From the NCBI GenBank assembly GCA_008638375.1, contig CM018051.1:37704177-37768176 (forward strand): DNA of 64,000 bases, in the 5' to 3' direction. Every line of letters starts with the position of its first letter. The stretch's first letter is position 1. Position numbers and translations under genes: made by a program. Source of the DNA: Nyssa sinensis (lineage: Eukaryota; Streptophyta; Magnoliopsida; Cornales; Nyssaceae). The notes below the pieces were generated by a model. It had not been told where the DNA came from. It saw only the letters and a list, made by a program, of their open reading frames with translations, and did not search any database. Below, piece after piece: positions 63,061 through 64,000 of the stretch.

Positions 63061-64000
63061 AGTTAACAGGTTATCAATCTGGACAACTATTGTAGAGATC
63101 TAAAAAAATGAGGAAAATTTTTTTCGTTTTGCCAGTAGAACATTTTGCATGCACGGTTTTGTCGGTAAAGCCCAGTTTTGCCGGTGAAGCATCTAAATGC
63201 GTCAGTTCACCGTTTGACATGTTTAGAAGCATATTTGGAGTGTGTAATAGAAGATAAATATGCTTAGAATATTGTGAGGTAACCGCTGTAAGAATTTGAG
63301 CCAAAACAGAAATTATTTCAAAATTTGACAAAAAGGGCATCCGGGTGGCCCGGGTGGAAAGGGATGATCCCAACCTCAAACGAAAATGATTTCTTCTGAG
63401 AATTTTCATTTAAAATAATTTTATGAACATTGGTTAAAACCAAATTTTAAATTGAAGCGTTTAGGACTGAGTTGTAGAGTAATGGGCTACGGGGCTCATT
63501 AAGGGCAAAATGGTCATTTGCCCTTAGCCCCTTTGTCCTCCACTATAAAATGAACACTTGGGGCCATTATATAAAGATATACACTCTGAAATTCAGAGAT
63601 CTCTCGTCCGTGGGTGAAAAATAGACAAAAGCCCTAACTTTTTCAAGTTTCTAGCCTCTGAAACACGCACTTCGAGGGGGATTTTGGCTGAGCTTTCTTC
63701 TGGAAAGTTGTTCATCTCCATGAGTACTATTTTCTCACTGAACAGTTGATCCATCCAGCAAAGACAGCTACCGCAGTTTGAGAAAAATTGATTTTAGGTA
63801 TGATTTCTTGCTAAGCTAGGAATAGATTTAGTTTTTCCTACCTTATTACATGTTGATTGATTGGTTTAAATGTTTATTTCATGTTAGGAAGTTATCTAAG
63901 AGGTGTTACTTTGAAGGACTTAGAGTTAGTAATTTGGGGCTTTATGTATTCCTTGGTTTATTTGATGTTTTGTTGCCATGAGAATGACTTATCTTGTTTT
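63061..64000 (+). repeat. LTR-like U3/R region with TATA box, running off the right edge
   Basis: The region starts abruptly after the gypsy protease. It contains three variants of 'TTTTGCCGGTGAAGC' (about 63118, 63156, 63174), a block 'GGGCAAAATGGTCATTTGCC', then CACTATAAAATGAACACTTGG (TATA box at about 63543) and a leader-like stretch ending in a possible splice donor (AGGTATGATT at about 63796). This order is common in long plant LTRs, but a cellular promoter and 5' UTR cannot be excluded. No coding frame is supported up to 64000. Confidence 0.4.

Overview
The window looks like a plant nuclear chromosome, most likely a eudicot. It is AT-rich, its one host gene has ten exons with GT-AG introns, and almost everything else is LTR retrotransposon sequence with plant-specific features: tRNA-Asp and initiator-Met primer sites, Athila-type gag-pol, an endogenous caulimovirid and MITEs. 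I cannot name the species. No prokaryotic features and no tRNA or rRNA genes were seen.

Layout. 1-7518 is a nest of retroelements: the 5' end of a minus-strand Ty3/gypsy element (tRNA-Asp PBS and LTR), then long non-coding LTR-like elements inserted in one another. The clearest is 1551-5080, with a perfect 5-bp target duplication. 8246-14756 is the only recognisable near-complete host gene, a mitochondrial-type aspartate aminotransferase on the plus strand. It has one extra base in exon 6, a 217-bp tandem duplication in intron 2, and an antisense LINE fragment in its last intron. 15.5-23.2 kb is a decayed minus-strand Ty1/copia element split by another long LTR-like element (about 17.55-20.90 kb). 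24736-25800 is a UDP-glycosyltransferase pseudogene whose 5' part is replaced by a second copia element. That copia element (25.8-47.05 kb) is itself split by a 17.8-kb minus-strand Athila-type gypsy element (28663-46424), whose gag-pol is interrupted in turn by a 4.66-kb long LTR-like element (34831-39492).

47-64 kb holds a MULE-type foldback MITE, a caulimovirid fragment carrying a 1,025-bp deleted copia element with a perfect target duplication, a roughly 1-kb tandem duplication, two more long LTR-like elements, a decayed gypsy pol (59.7-63.04 kb), and an LTR-like promoter region at the right edge.

The host genes do not form a pathway. The aminotransferase would link aspartate/2-oxoglutarate with oxaloacetate/glutamate if functional, and the glycosyltransferase is clearly dead. 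The most unusual content is the family of 3.2-4.7-kb non-coding elements with TG...CA ends, 5-bp target duplications, partly inverted termini and an internal degenerate repeat of about 145 bp. There is also an Athila element whose gag-pol keeps one reading frame but carries nonsense codons and a lost integrase catalytic glutamate, while its 377-codon env-position ORF is open. I saw no evidence of a new enzymatic or defence system.
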